A DNA stretch of 64,000 nt from Actinomadura macrotermitis (GTDB taxonomy: Bacteria > Actinomycetota > Actinomycetes > Streptosporangiales > Streptosporangiaceae): the NCBI RefSeq assembly GCF_009604375.1, contig NZ_WEGH01000006.1:310001-374000 (forward strand), written 5' to 3'. Positions 16,933 to 26,631 of this stretch are shown in pieces (position 1 is the stretch's first letter; each line of letters begins with the position of its first letter). The notes beneath the pieces are model-generated. The model was given only the letters and a program-made list of their open reading frames with translations, ran no database searches and was not told the DNA's origin. Position numbers and translations under genes: made by a program.

Positions 16933-17959
16933 CCACGGGCTCCCTGATCAGCTTCAGCGCCGGGAAGGGGATCTCGATGCCCTCGGCCATGAAGCGGCGG
17001 TGCAGCCGCTTGACGAACTCGTGCTTGATGCGGAACTGGTCGCCGAACTCGCCGGTGCGCAGGATGGTGGTGAACTTGATGCCGGCGTCGGCGAAGGTGT
17101 GGAAGCGCACCAGCACCTCGGCGTCCTTCACGCCGCCCTCGACCTCGGCCATGACCTCCTGGCCGACCTCGATGACGACCTTCTCGACCCGCTCCAGGTC
17201 GCTGCCGTAGGCGACGCTCGCCTGCAGCAGCAGCGACATGTCCTGCCCGGGGCGGTGGTAGTTGGTGAGGATCGTGTCGGAGAAGCGCTGGTTCGGGATG
17301 ACCTCGATGTTGTCCGACAGCGTGCGGATGGAGGTGTTGCGCCAGTTGATGTCGACGACGTACCCCTCCTGGCCGGTGCTGAGGCGGATGTAGTCGCCGG
17401 GCTCGATCGTCTTGGAGGCGAGCACGTGCACGCCGGCGAACAGGTTGGCGAGGGTGTCCTGCAGCGCGAGCGCCACGGCCAGGCCGCCGACGCCGAGGGC
17501 GCCGAGCAGCGGGGTGATCGACACCCCGAGGGTCTGCAGCATGATCAGCACGCCGATGCCGAGCACCAGCACCCGGGTGATGTTGGCGAAGATCGTCACG
17601 CTGCCGGCCATGCCCTGGCGCACCCCGGCCACCGAGGTGACGATCGCCGCGATCAGCCGCGCCAGCGCCAGCGCCACCACCAGCACGGTGATCGCGGCGA
17701 GCACCTTGCCGGTGTAGTCGAGCGTCCGGGCGTGCATCTTGAGGACGTTGGCCGCGATCCAGGCGCCGCCGAGCAGGGCGAGCGGCAGCGCCAGGTCCTG
17801 CAGCAGCCGGGCGGCCAGGTCGTCCCACGCCCAGCTGGTCACGCCGGCGCGCCGGGTGAGCCGGCCGGCCAGCAGGCGCAGGGTGAGCGCGACGCCGAGC
17901 GCGACCGCCAGCACCACGGCGGCGACGATCACCCGGCTCCACTCCAGCGACTCAGGCAT
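16910..17959 (-). CDS. Small-conductance mechanosensitive ion channel (MscS family)
   Basis: 349 aa from ATG 17959, with GGAGGAG 9 bases upstream; the longer open frame to the right is antisense to the next gene. Four hydrophobic segments precede the pore helix LLGALGVGGLAVALALQDTL, followed by the beta-domain signature FAGVHVLASKTIEPGDYI and NWRNTSIRTLSDNIEVIPN. Such channels open under membrane tension and release solutes on hypo-osmotic shock. Confidence 0.9.
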   Translation of the reverse strand: MPESLEWSRVIVAAVVLAVALGVALTLRLLAGRLTRRAGVTSWAWDDLAARLLQDLALPLALLGGAWIAANVLKMHARTLDYTGKVLAAITVLVVALALARLIAAIVTSVAGVRQGMAGSVTIFANITRVLVLGIGVLIMLQTLGVSITPLLGALGVGGLAVALALQDTLANLFAGVHVLASKTIEPGDYIRLSTGQEGYVVDINWRNTSIRTLSDNIEVIPNQRFSDTILTNYHRPGQDMSLLLQASVAYGSDLERVEKVVIEVGQEVMAEVEGGVKDAEVLVRFHTFADAGIKFTTILRTGEFGDQFRIKHEFVKRLHRRFMAEGIEIPFPALKLIREPVVREPAAD

Positions 17960-18073
17960 ACCGTGAATCTCCTCCTTGCTGCGTTCGGATGGATATCGCC
18001 CGATCGTAGTGATCCGCGGTCCGCGCGGGGACGTGTCGCTCACCTGTGCGGGGCGCGGGCTACGATCGATCGA

Positions 18074-19723
18074 ATGGTGGGTGTGGGAATGATGCGCCGG
18101 CTCGGGGTCACGGCGCTGGGGCTGCGCAACGGGCCGCACCGGGTGACGGTGCGCCGCGACCTGGAGGTCCCGGTCGCCGACGGCGTGACGCTGCTGGCCG
18201 ACCACTACGCGCCGGCCGGGATCGACCGGCCGCCGGTGATCCTGGTGCGGTCGCCGTACGGGCGGCGCGGGCCGTTCGGGCTGATGTGCGGGCAGGCGTT
18301 CGCCTCGCACGGCTTCCAGGCGGTGGTGCAGAGCGTGCGCGGCGGGTTCGGCTCGGGCGGGGTGTTCACGCCGCTGGACGAGCGCGAGGACGGCCTCGCC
18401 ACGATCGGGTGGCTGAAGAGGCAGCCGTGGTTCGGCGGGACGTTCGCCATGCACGGCCCGAGCTATCTCGGCTACGTGCAGTGGGCCGTGGCGGCCGAGG
18501 CCGGCCCGGAGCTGAAGGCCCTGTCGATGCAGGTCACCGCGTCGCAGTTCCGCGACGCCATCAACGTCGGCGGCACGTTCGCGCTGGAGTCCACGCTGAT
18601 CTGGGTCGACCTGACGGCCCGGATGAAGCATCCGCTGTCGGGCCTGACCACCGGGATCATGTCGCCGCGCCGGGCGCGCCGCGCGGCGCTGTCGGGCCGC
18701 CCGCTCGGCGAGCTGGACGTGCTGGCCACCGGCGCGCAGCAGCGGTTCTTCCAGGACCTGCTGGTCAACGAGCCCGACAGCCCGTTCTGGGACCGGCGCG
18801 ACTTCAGCCCCACCGTCGCCGACGTGCACGCGCCGGTGAACATGACCGGCGGCTGGTACGACATCTTCCTGCCCTGGCAGCTGAAGGACTACGCGGCGCT
18901 GCGCGCGGCCGGGCACCGCCCGCACCTGACGATCGGCCCGTGGTTCCACGCCGACCAGCGGATGATGCGCGGGTCGATCGGCGAGTCGCTGGCCTGGTTC
19001 CGCGCGCACCTGCTGGACGACCCGTCGCAGCTGCGCGAGCAGCCCGTCCGGGTGTTCGTGACCGGCGCCGAGGAGTGGCGCGAGTTCCCCGACTGGCCGG
19101 TGCCCGGGATGCGCGAGGAGCGCTGGCACCTGCAGCCGGACGGCGGCCTGGGCACCGCCGTCCCGCCGGAGTCGGCGGCCGGGCCCACCCGGTACCGCTA
19201 CGACCCGGCGCACCCGACGCCGTTCATCGGCGGGCCGACGCTGCTCGGCGACAACCGGCCGGTCGCCGACCAGCGCAGGCTGGAGCGGCGCCGCGACGTG
19301 CTGACGTTCACCTCCGCCGTGCTGGACCGCGACCTGGAGGTCATCGGCCCGGTGACGGCGGACCTGTTCACCCGCTCCACCCGCGAGCACACCGACTTCG
19401 TCGTGCGCCTCTGCGACGTGGCGCCGGACGGCACGTCGCTGAACCTGTGCGAGGGGATGCGGCGGCTCGTCCCGGGCGCGCCGGAGCCGGACGGCGACGG
19501 CGTGCGCCGGGTCGCGGTGGAGCTGTGGCCGGCCGGGCACCGGTTCCGGCGCGGCCACCGCGTCCGGGTGCAGGTCGCCAGCGGCGCCTACCCGCGGGTG
19601 GCGCGCAACACCGGCACCGGGGAGCCGATCGGCACCGCGTCCGCGGTGGTGCCGGCCGACCAGGAGATCTTCCACGCCCCCGGGCGGGCGTCGGCGATCA
19701 CTCTTCCGGTCGTGATGGGCTGA
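18074..19723 (+). CDS. CocE/NonD family hydrolase (X-Pro dipeptidyl-peptidase S15 type)
   Basis: 549 aa from ATG 18074. The alpha/beta-hydrolase nucleophile is Ser130 in HGPSYLGY. The Asp of GGWYDIFL and the His of GPWFHADQ complete the family triad. The C-terminal region from about residue 330 is the jelly-roll domain of S15 enzymes (PVTADLFTRSTREHTDFVVR). Family members cleave acyl esters such as cocaine, glutaryl-7-ACA or X-Pro peptides; the natural substrate is unknown. No signal peptide is visible, so it is probably cytoplasmic. The 3' end overlaps the convergent peroxiredoxin by 26 bases. Confidence 0.87.
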   Translation: MVGVGMMRRLGVTALGLRNGPHRVTVRRDLEVPVADGVTLLADHYAPAGIDRPPVILVRSPYGRRGPFGLMCGQAFASHGFQAVVQSVRGGFGSGGVFTPLDEREDGLATIGWLKRQPWFGGTFAMHGPSYLGYVQWAVAAEAGPELKALSMQVTASQFRDAINVGGTFALESTLIWVDLTARMKHPLSGLTTGIMSPRRARRAALSGRPLGELDVLATGAQQRFFQDLLVNEPDSPFWDRRDFSPTVADVHAPVNMTGGWYDIFLPWQLKDYAALRAAGHRPHLTIGPWFHADQRMMRGSIGESLAWFRAHLLDDPSQLREQPVRVFVTGAEEWREFPDWPVPGMREERWHLQPDGGLGTAVPPESAAGPTRYRYDPAHPTPFIGGPTLLGDNRPVADQRRLERRRDVLTFTSAVLDRDLEVIGPVTADLFTRSTREHTDFVVRLCDVAPDGTSLNLCEGMRRLVPGAPEPDGDGVRRVAVELWPAGHRFRRGHRVRVQVASGAYPRVARNTGTGEPIGTASAVVPADQEIFHAPGRASAITLPVVMG

Positions 19724-20168
19724 GCGCGCGCACCGCGGCGAGGGCCTTGTCGGCGTGCACACTCATCCGGATCTCGCTCTTGATGATCTCGGCGACGCGG
19801 CGGTCGGTGCCGATGACGAACGTCTGCCGCTTGGTGGGCGCGAGCGCGATGCCGCGCTGGACGCCGAAGCGCGCGCGCACCACGCCTTCGGGGTCGGCGA
19901 GCAGGGGGTAGCCGAAGGAGTGCTTGTCGGCGAACTCCTTCTGCTTGGCGACGGTGTCGCCGCTGATGCCGACGGGCTGGGCGCCGGCGGCGGCGAACTC
20001 GGCGGCGGTGTCGCGGAAGTGACACGCCTCGGCGGTGCATCCGGGCGTCATCGCCGCGGGGTAGAAGAACAGCACCACCGGGCCGTTCTCCAGCAGTGCG
20101 CTCAGGGTCCGGGGGGTACCGGTCTCGTCCGGGAGCTCGAAGTCCTCGACCACGTCACCGATGTTCAT
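19698..20168 (-). CDS. Peroxiredoxin, BCP/AhpC-TSA type
   Basis: 156 aa. Thioredoxin fold with the peroxidatic Cys44 and a resolving Cys49 in MTPGCTAEACHFRD, the spacing of BCP-type enzymes. It reduces hydrogen and organic peroxides using thioredoxin. It is the last gene of a tight operon with the GGCT-like gene and the serpin, joined by a 4-base ATGA overlap. Confidence 0.9.
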   Translation of the reverse strand: MNIGDVVEDFELPDETGTPRTLSALLENGPVVLFFYPAAMTPGCTAEACHFRDTAAEFAAAGAQPVGISGDTVAKQKEFADKHSFGYPLLADPEGVVRARFGVQRGIALAPTKRQTFVIGTDRRVAEIIKSEIRMSVHADKALAAVRALSPSRPEE

Positions 20169-20782
20169 GCGGGCGACGTTAGCAGCGCCTCCACGGCCGG
20201 TTCCGTCCAGGCGTCGCAGGCGCCGGGCCGCGCGGTCAGGTAGCGGGCGGCGCGCGCGGCGTCCCAGCCGTGCGCCTCGCGCAGGCCGTGGCCGAGCATC
20301 GCCAGGTAGGGGGCGGTCGGCGCGTTCAGCGGGGCGCCGGCCGCGCCGTGCGGGGCGGTGAAGGTCAGCATGGGGTGGCCGCCGCGCTCGCCGACCTTCA
20401 GGACGGTCTCGTAGCGGCCGGGGCCGAGGCGCTGGCGGCCGGTCGCGATCGCCTCGGCGAGGTCGTGCTCCTCCCCCACGTCGCGGCGCATCTCCTGCGC
20501 CACGACGTCGCCGAACTGCTGGAGGGTGAGCAGGTAGGCGCGGGCGACGGCGCGGCCGGGCAGTTCGGGGTCGTAGAAGGCCATGCCGCCGCCCCAGGTG
20601 CGGGACTCGTGCGCGAAGTAGATGCCGCCGGGCAGGGTGACGGCCTGCTCGGCGCGGGCCGGGGTGGCGTCGCGGCAGCCGGGGTAGTTCCGGGCGCCGC
20701 CCGCCGGGACGCCGCCCGCCAGGTAGCAGGCGAACCGCTCCCGGTACAGGTTGGAGCCGTAGGCGACGTACCAGAGCCTCAT
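20165..20782 (-). CDS. Gamma-glutamylcyclotransferase-fold protein
   Basis: 205 aa. It begins MRLWYVAYGSNLYRERF, the YGSNL loop that marks the gamma-glutamylcyclotransferase fold, followed by a fold-consistent GGMAFYDPE strand and a charged C-terminus. Related actinobacterial proteins are sometimes labelled histone deacetylase, which nothing in this sequence supports. The catalytic Glu cannot be fixed by eye, so the reaction is uncertain. It overlaps both neighbours by 4 bases (ATGA), so the three genes are almost surely co-translated. Confidence 0.7.
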   Translation of the reverse strand: MRLWYVAYGSNLYRERFACYLAGGVPAGGARNYPGCRDATPARAEQAVTLPGGIYFAHESRTWGGGMAFYDPELPGRAVARAYLLTLQQFGDVVAQEMRRDVGEEHDLAEAIATGRQRLGPGRYETVLKVGERGGHPMLTFTAPHGAAGAPLNAPTAPYLAMLGHGLREAHGWDAARAARYLTARPGACDAWTEPAVEALLTSPA

Positions 20783-22029
20783 GATCTGGTGGGGTCGGCG
20801 ACGCGGGCCAGGAAGAGCGGCTCGCCGGTGCGGGTGTCGCGGACGATCAGCAGGTAGGGGCGGTCGAAGGCGACCTCGATCTTGTCGCGGGGCGGCGCCG
20901 CGCCCAGCACCGCCACGCCCGCGGCGGTCGCGGCGGCGGCCTCGGTGCCCTTCTCGTCGACCCTCAGGGTCGCGGCGTGCCGGACGAACTGCAGCTGGAG
21001 CGCCTGCGGGGACATGCCGGTCAGGTCGGCCTTGTCACTGAACGCGATGCCCATGCCGAGCGCGGTCAGCAGCGGCTTGGCCTCGGTCCGGGACTTGAGG
21101 TCGGCCTTCGGCAGGGTGAGCCCCACCATGGCCGGCTTCAGCGCGGTGGTCACCCGGTCGAGCGTACCCGCCGAGAGCGAGGGGCAGCCGGTCCCGGACG
21201 CGTCCGGAAGCAGCGCGGTCATGCTGAGCCGCCCGCCGGTGTAGGGCAGGTCGACGGCGGTCCAGCCGCCGGTGCGGGCGTAGCCGTAGGTGGCGTCGCG
21301 GCGCATCGCCGGGGCCTGGACGGTGGCGCCGGCGGCGGTGGTGAACCGGCTCGGCGCGGTGCCCGAGCGGGTGAACTCCTGCGCCCAGCGCGCCTTGAGG
21401 TAGACGGCGTCGGTGAGGATCCAGCCGGTGCCCCGGGACACGCTGTTCACCGGCAGGAGGTCGGCGATGTGCCCGCCGGTGTCCTTCTTCACCGCGTCGT
21501 TGACGGCGCGGCGGGCGGCGTCCGGGTCCCCCGCGATGTCGAGCTGCTTCAGCCCGGCGTCGTAGGCGGTGGCGACGCGGTCCAGGTAGTCGCCGTTCGT
21601 CTTCACCCGCTTGTCGGCCCAGACCTGGTCGGTGACGCGCAGCGCGACGTCCTTGCCGCCGACGGCGCGCAGCGCGCCGGTGCGGGCGTGCAGGCCCGGC
21701 AGCGGGTCGCCGGACGGCAGGTGCAGCGTGCGGGCGATCGCCTTGGCGGTGTCGCCGCGCGCGCCGAGATGGACCATGCCGAGCCCGCCGGCGAGGCTGC
21801 TCGGGGACAGCACGATGTTCGCCTTCGGGTCCCGGCGGCACCACGCGCCGAGCAGATCGAGGCCGAACGCGGCGTCGGCGCGGGCGTAGGGGCGCGGATC
21901 GGCGGCCGGGACCCGCGCGGCGGTCCCGCGCGCCGAGTGGATCTCCGCGCCCTCGGCGGCGGTGCACGCGGCGGTCGCCGAGAGGGCTGCGACGCAGGTC
22001 AGCGCGGTGATGGTGCGGGGAAGACCCAT
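20779..22029 (-). CDS. Secreted serpin (serine protease inhibitor), probable lipoprotein
   Basis: 416 aa. An N-terminal hydrophobic signal ends in SATAAC, an acceptable lipobox with Cys22. The serpin body shows NIVLSPSSLAGGLGMVHLGA, VYLKARWAQEF and the C-terminal FDRPYLLIVRDTRTGEPLFL. The reactive-centre hinge EKGTEAAAAT (about 359-368) has the small residues needed for loop insertion, so it is predicted inhibitory. Counting P17 at that Glu puts P1 near Leu375, pointing to chymotrypsin- or subtilisin-like targets; loop length makes this approximate. It heads the operon with the GGCT-like and peroxiredoxin genes. Confidence 0.88.
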   Translation of the reverse strand: MGLPRTITALTCVAALSATAACTAAEGAEIHSARGTAARVPAADPRPYARADAAFGLDLLGAWCRRDPKANIVLSPSSLAGGLGMVHLGARGDTAKAIARTLHLPSGDPLPGLHARTGALRAVGGKDVALRVTDQVWADKRVKTNGDYLDRVATAYDAGLKQLDIAGDPDAARRAVNDAVKKDTGGHIADLLPVNSVSRGTGWILTDAVYLKARWAQEFTRSGTAPSRFTTAAGATVQAPAMRRDATYGYARTGGWTAVDLPYTGGRLSMTALLPDASGTGCPSLSAGTLDRVTTALKPAMVGLTLPKADLKSRTEAKPLLTALGMGIAFSDKADLTGMSPQALQLQFVRHAATLRVDEKGTEAAAATAAGVAVLGAAPPRDKIEVAFDRPYLLIVRDTRTGEPLFLARVADPTRS

Positions 22030-22203
22030 GGTCCTCCGACGCGTCCGCGGCCGACAGGGTTCCCTGTCCCCCGGACTTTTTTCCTCCCCTTTCCACGAGA
22101 TGGGTTTGATTTACCGGCCCAGCGGTTAGTACATTGATCGAGCAAGGTGTCTAAGACGCAGATACCTCCAGGTTTCCCCTGCCTTGAACCTCGGAGGATC
22201 GTC

Positions 22204-23445
22204 ATGCGTCGCACCCTTTCCATCGCTCTGGTCTCCACCACCGCCCTCGACGGCGACAGCGCCCACACGATCCACCTCCGTGAACTCGCCCGCGCCCTGG
22301 CCCGCCCCGCGACCGGCGAAGAGCACCAGGTCACCGTCTACGGCCGCCGCGAGGACCCCGCCGCCCGCGGCCGCACCCGCCTCGCCCCCGGCGCCGCGCT
22401 GGTGCTGCTGGAGGCCGGGCCCGCCGCCCCGCTGAGCGACGACGAGCTGCTCGGCCACGTCCGCGACCTGGCCGACGCCCTCCGCCGCCGCTGGGCCGGC
22501 GCCGCCCGCCCCGACGTGGTGCACGCGCACGGCTGGATCGCCGGCCTGGTCGCCTGCACCGTCGCCCATGAGATGGACATCCCGTTCGTGCAGAGCTACG
22601 AGGGCCTGGCCGCCGGCGAGCGGCGCCTCGGCCGCGAGGTGCACCCGGCCCGGATGCGGCTGGAGACCGCGGTCGGCCGCGGCGCGGACACGGTGCTCGC
22701 CGCGCACACCGGCGAGGCCAACGCGCTCGCCCGGATGGGCGTGCCGCGGCCGAAGATCTCCGTGCGCCCCCTCGGCGTCGACGGCGAGCAGTTCACCCCG
22801 GCCGGCCCGGCGATGCCGCGCGGCGACCGGCCCCGTCTGGTCGTGGTGGCCCGCGACCTGACCGACGGCGGCGTCGCCACCGCGATCCAGGCGCTGGTGC
22901 ACGCCCCCGAGGCCGAGCTGGCCATCGCCGGCGGCCCGGCCCGCGAGGACCTGGAGAACGACCCGGTCGTGCACCGGCTCACCATCATGGCCAAGGAGCT
23001 GCACGTGGCCGACCGCGTCATCTTCCTCGGCCGGCTGCCGCGCCGGTCGCTGCCGAAGCTGCTGCGCACCGCGCGCATGACGCTCTGCCTGTCGCCCTAC
23101 CAGCCGGCGCCGATGGTGGCGGTGGAGTCCATGGCCTGCGGCGTCCCGGTGCTGGCCACCGCGGTCGGCGCCAACGCCGACAGCGTCCTCGACGGCATCA
23201 CCGGCATGCACGTCCCGGCGGGCCGCCCGGTCGTCGTCGGCCGCGCGATCCGGCGGCTGCTCGCCGAGGAGACCACGCTGAACGGCTGGGCGATCGCCGC
23301 CGCCGACCGCGCCCACTCGCGCTACTCCTGGACGCGGATCGCCAACGAGACGCTGCGCGCCTACGACAAGCTGCTGCCGGTGCCCGAGGTCGAGCCGGCC
23401 GCCGAGGAGACCGAGGACGAGCTGCTCACCGCGCTGGCGAGCTGA
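22204..23445 (+). CDS. Glycosyltransferase family 4 (GT-B fold)
   Basis: 413 aa from ATG 22204 with GGAGG 6 bases upstream. The N-terminal half has HTIHLRELARAL and DVVHAHGWIAGLVA. The C-terminal half has the nucleotide-sugar block RPRLVVVARDLTDGG and the EX7E region PAPMVAVESMACGVPVLA. No membrane segment is seen, so it acts in the cytosol or peripherally on the membrane. Donor and acceptor cannot be assigned. It stands alone and ends in a strong terminator. Confidence 0.85.
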   Translation: MRRTLSIALVSTTALDGDSAHTIHLRELARALARPATGEEHQVTVYGRREDPAARGRTRLAPGAALVLLEAGPAAPLSDDELLGHVRDLADALRRRWAGAARPDVVHAHGWIAGLVACTVAHEMDIPFVQSYEGLAAGERRLGREVHPARMRLETAVGRGADTVLAAHTGEANALARMGVPRPKISVRPLGVDGEQFTPAGPAMPRGDRPRLVVVARDLTDGGVATAIQALVHAPEAELAIAGGPAREDLENDPVVHRLTIMAKELHVADRVIFLGRLPRRSLPKLLRTARMTLCLSPYQPAPMVAVESMACGVPVLATAVGANADSVLDGITGMHVPAGRPVVVGRAIRRLLAEETTLNGWAIAAADRAHSRYSWTRIANETLRAYDKLLPVPEVEPAAEETEDELLTALAS

Positions 23446-23463
23446 CGCTCCTCCCGCACCGCC

Positions 23464-23499
23464 AGAGGCCCCGGTCCGCCCGCACGGACCGGGGCCTCT
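23464..23499. terminator. Terminator after the glycosyltransferase gene
   Basis: A perfect 15-bp stem (23464-23478 with 23485-23499) with a 6-base loop, 18 bases after the stop codon. Confidence 0.75.
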
Positions 23500-23721
23500 C
23501 GGCGTCGTCCCGGACCCGCGAGGGCCCCTCCCCGGCCCCTTCCCCGGAGCCGGCTTCCCCTGGAGGGGCGCCTCGCGAGCGGGAGGCGGGCCGCGCGGGC
23601 CCACCTCGTCCTGGCTCCCTCCCATCCTGCCCTGCCGGGACGCCGACGCGCGCGCCCGGCAGGGTAAAAGCGAACCGGGCGAACCAGACCATCACCGCAG
23701 ATCACTGGGATACTGGACGGC

Positions 23722-26631
23722 ATGATCACCGACGCGCTCATCGGCAGGACCAGCGAAGCCGCCGTGCTCACCGGCGCGCTGGAGCGGGCCGCGGCCGGGT
23801 CGGCCGGGGTCGTGCTCGTCGGCGGGGACGCCGGTGTCGGCAAGACGCACCTGGTCGGCGCGGTGCGCGCCGCCGCCGCCGAACGCGGCTGCACCGTGCT
23901 GGTCGGGCAGTGCGCCGAGCTCGGCGAGAGCATGCCCTACCTGCCGCTCGCCGACGCCCTGTGGACCGGCGCGCGCGCCGACGAGCGGGTGCGCGCCGCC
24001 GTCGCGGCGCGGCCGGTGCTCGGCCGGCTGCTGCCCGACGGGGACGGCGGCCCCGGCGGCGCGTCCGAGCTCGGCCAGCAGCAGCTGTTCGGGGCCGTGC
24101 TCGGGCTGCTCGGCGAGCTCGGCGAGGAACGGCCGGTGCTGCTGGTGCTGGAGGACCTGCACTGGGCCGACGGCTCCACCCGGCACCTGCTCTCCTTCCT
24201 CAGCCGGGTGCTGGAGCGCGAGCGGGTCTGCCTCATCGGCACCTACCGGACCGACGACCTGCACCGGCGGCACCCGCTGCGGCCGGTCGTCGCCGAGCTG
24301 CAGCGGCTGCCGAACGTGTCGGCGGTCGCGCTGCGGCCGTTCGGGCCCGGCGACACCGCGGCGTACCTGACCGCGCTGGCCGGCGACGGCCCGGCGCCGT
24401 CCTCCGAGGTGATCGAGCAGGTGCACCGCCGCTCGGAGGGCAACCCCTTCTACGCGGGCGAGCTGTTCTCGGCGGCGGGCGGCGGCGAGGAACTGCCCGC
24501 CGGGCTCGCCGACCTGCTGCTGGCGCGGGTGGAGCGGCTGTCGGACGAGGCGCGGCAGGTGGTGCGGGCGGCGGCGGTCGCGGGCCGCCGCGCGGACGAC
24601 GAGCTGGTGCGGCGGGCCTCCGGGCTGGACGAGACGCGCGTCGGCGAGGCGCTGCGCGAGCTCGTCTCGCACCAGGTGCTGGTGCCCGACCGGGCCGAGG
24701 GCTACACCTTCCGGCACGCGCTGCTGCGCGAGGCCGTCTACACCGACCTGCTGCCGGGCGAGAAGACCCGGCTGCACGCCGCGTTCGCGGCACTGCTGAA
24801 GGACGAGGACCGGCCCGGCGCGGGCGCCGAGCTGGCGCTGCACGCCTTCGCCTCGCACGACCTGCCGACGGCGTTCGCGGCGTCGGTGCGGGCGGGCCGC
24901 GAGGCCGAGCGGATGAGCGCCCCCGACGAGGCGCACGGCCACTACGACCAGGCGCTGTCGCTGTGGGAGACGGTGCCCGACCCGGCCGGGGCCGCCGGAA
25001 CCGACCGGGCCCACCTGGAGCTGGCGGCGGCCCGCACCTCCATGCGCTCGGGCGATCTGCGGCAGGCCGTCACCCGGCTGCGCCGGCTGCTGGAGGCGGT
25101 GGACCCGGCCGACGTGCTGCTCGGCGCGCGCGTCCGCGAGGCGCTGGCCTACTGCCTGGACGACCTGGGCCAGGAGGAGGAGGCGGCGCGGATCGCGCAC
25201 GAGGCCGCCGCCATGCTGCCCGCCGAGCCGCCCACCCGCGAGCGGGCCGCCGCGCTCGCCACCTACACCCGGGCCATGATCGCGGTGGAGGGGCTGCCGG
25301 TCGTCCCGGCCCTCGCCGCCGAGACCATCGCCGCCGCGCGGGCCGCGGGCTCCGCCGACGCCGAGGCGAGCGCGCTGGTCTCGCTCGGCATCCACGACGA
25401 GGAGCACGGCGACGCCGCCGGGGCGGAGGAGCTGTTCGGCCGGGCCCGCGAGCTGGCGGTCGGCGCGGGCGAGCTGCAGGTGGCGCTGCGCGCGATGTTC
25501 GCGCGGGCGCGGACGCGGTTCGACCGGGGCGACCTGGCGGGCGCGTCCGCCGCCGTCGACGAGGACGTGGCCTTCACGCTGCGCCACGGTCTCGGCTGGA
25601 GCACCTACGGCACGACGCTGCGCTGCCTGCAGTTCCTCATCCACTACACCAGCGGCGAATGGGCGGGCGCCGCGAAGCTGGCTGCGGGGTTCGGCGTGCG
25701 GGTGACGCGGCCGTCCGAGGCGCAGGTTTCGGCGTTCGCGCTGTTCCTGGACGTCGCCCGGGGCGACGCGGCCACGGTGGAGGAGCGGCTGCGCTGGATG
25801 GAGCCGCTGTGGCCGAACTCCGCCCTCGCCGCCTACCTGTCGCAGGGGCTGGCCGCCGAGCACGCGCTGTGGCAGGGCGACCCCGACAGCGCTGCCGTGC
25901 ATGCGGAAGGGGCCATGAAGGCCCTGGACACCTACGAACTGGGCCGTCTCCGTATCTCCGCGATCGGGTTGTCGGCCCAGGCGGACCGGGCCGCCCGCGC
26001 GCGCGCCGCCGGGGACGACGACACGGCGGCGCAGGCGTGCGCCACCGCCGACGAGCTCCTGGCCATCGCCCGGGCCACCGCCGCGACGGGGCTCGGCGGG
26101 CATCCCCGGCCCCGGCTCGGCCTGGAGGCCCGCGCCTGGCTGGCCCGCTGCGAGGCCGAGCACCGCCGTGTCCACGGCGACGACGATCCCGGCCTGTGGC
26201 GCGAGGCCGTGGCGGCGTTCTCCTACGGCGCCGACGGCTACGTCTACGAGGTGGCGCGGTCGCGCTGGCGGCTCGCCGCCGCACTCGCCGGGCGCGGGCT
26301 GCGCGAGGAGGCCGTCGCCGCGTGGGAGCCCGCCGTCGCGGCCGCCGAGCGGCTCGGCGCCGCGCCGCTGCTGGCCGCGCTGCGCGACCTCGGCGCGCGG
26401 GCGCGGCTGACGGCGCCGGCCGGGAGCGGCGGCGGGCCGTTCGCCGCGCTCACCGCGCGCGAGCGGGAGGTGCTGGACCTGCTCGCGCAGGGCCGCAACA
26501 ACAAGGAGATCGCCGCGGACCTGTTCATCTCGCCCAAGACCGCGAGCGTGCACGTGTCCAACATCCTGGCCAAGCTCGGCGTCGCCAGCCGCACCCAGGC
26601 CGCCGCGCTCGCCCTGCGCGAGGGCCGCTAG
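23722..26631 (+). CDS. LuxR-family regulator with AAA ATPase domain (LAL type)
   Basis: 969 aa. Residues 34-42 form a P-loop (GGDAGVGKT) of an AAA_16/STAND ATPase and VLLVLEDLHWADG near 140 is Walker B. The middle is a long helical TPR-like region. The C-terminal 60 residues are a LuxR HTH: LTAREREVLDLLAQGRNNKE then SPKTASVHVSNILAKLGV. Large ATP-binding LuxR regulators often control polyketide, peptide or maltose genes as ATP-gated switches. No obvious target adjoins it. Its stop overlaps the convergent CGNR gene by 4 bases. Confidence 0.88.
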   Translation: MITDALIGRTSEAAVLTGALERAAAGSAGVVLVGGDAGVGKTHLVGAVRAAAAERGCTVLVGQCAELGESMPYLPLADALWTGARADERVRAAVAARPVLGRLLPDGDGGPGGASELGQQQLFGAVLGLLGELGEERPVLLVLEDLHWADGSTRHLLSFLSRVLERERVCLIGTYRTDDLHRRHPLRPVVAELQRLPNVSAVALRPFGPGDTAAYLTALAGDGPAPSSEVIEQVHRRSEGNPFYAGELFSAAGGGEELPAGLADLLLARVERLSDEARQVVRAAAVAGRRADDELVRRASGLDETRVGEALRELVSHQVLVPDRAEGYTFRHALLREAVYTDLLPGEKTRLHAAFAALLKDEDRPGAGAELALHAFASHDLPTAFAASVRAGREAERMSAPDEAHGHYDQALSLWETVPDPAGAAGTDRAHLELAAARTSMRSGDLRQAVTRLRRLLEAVDPADVLLGARVREALAYCLDDLGQEEEAARIAHEAAAMLPAEPPTRERAAALATYTRAMIAVEGLPVVPALAAETIAAARAAGSADAEASALVSLGIHDEEHGDAAGAEELFGRARELAVGAGELQVALRAMFARARTRFDRGDLAGASAAVDEDVAFTLRHGLGWSTYGTTLRCLQFLIHYTSGEWAGAAKLAAGFGVRVTRPSEAQVSAFALFLDVARGDAATVEERLRWMEPLWPNSALAAYLSQGLAAEHALWQGDPDSAAVHAEGAMKALDTYELGRLRISAIGLSAQADRAARARAAGDDDTAAQACATADELLAIARATAATGLGGHPRPRLGLEARAWLARCEAEHRRVHGDDDPGLWREAVAAFSYGADGYVYEVARSRWRLAAALAGRGLREEAVAAWEPAVAAAERLGAAPLLAALRDLGARARLTAPAGSGGGPFAALTAREREVLDLLAQGRNNKEIAADLFISPKTASVHVSNILAKLGVASRTQAAALALREGR

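Noticed and set aside
16910-19762. A 950-residue minus-strand protein including MscS
   Set aside because: Only the last 349 residues match MscS; the rest is antisense to the CocE-type gene. A ribosome site precedes ATG 17959.
20165-20782. Histone deacetylase
   Set aside because: The sequence shows a YGSNL cyclotransferase fold and none of the deacetylase metal ligands.
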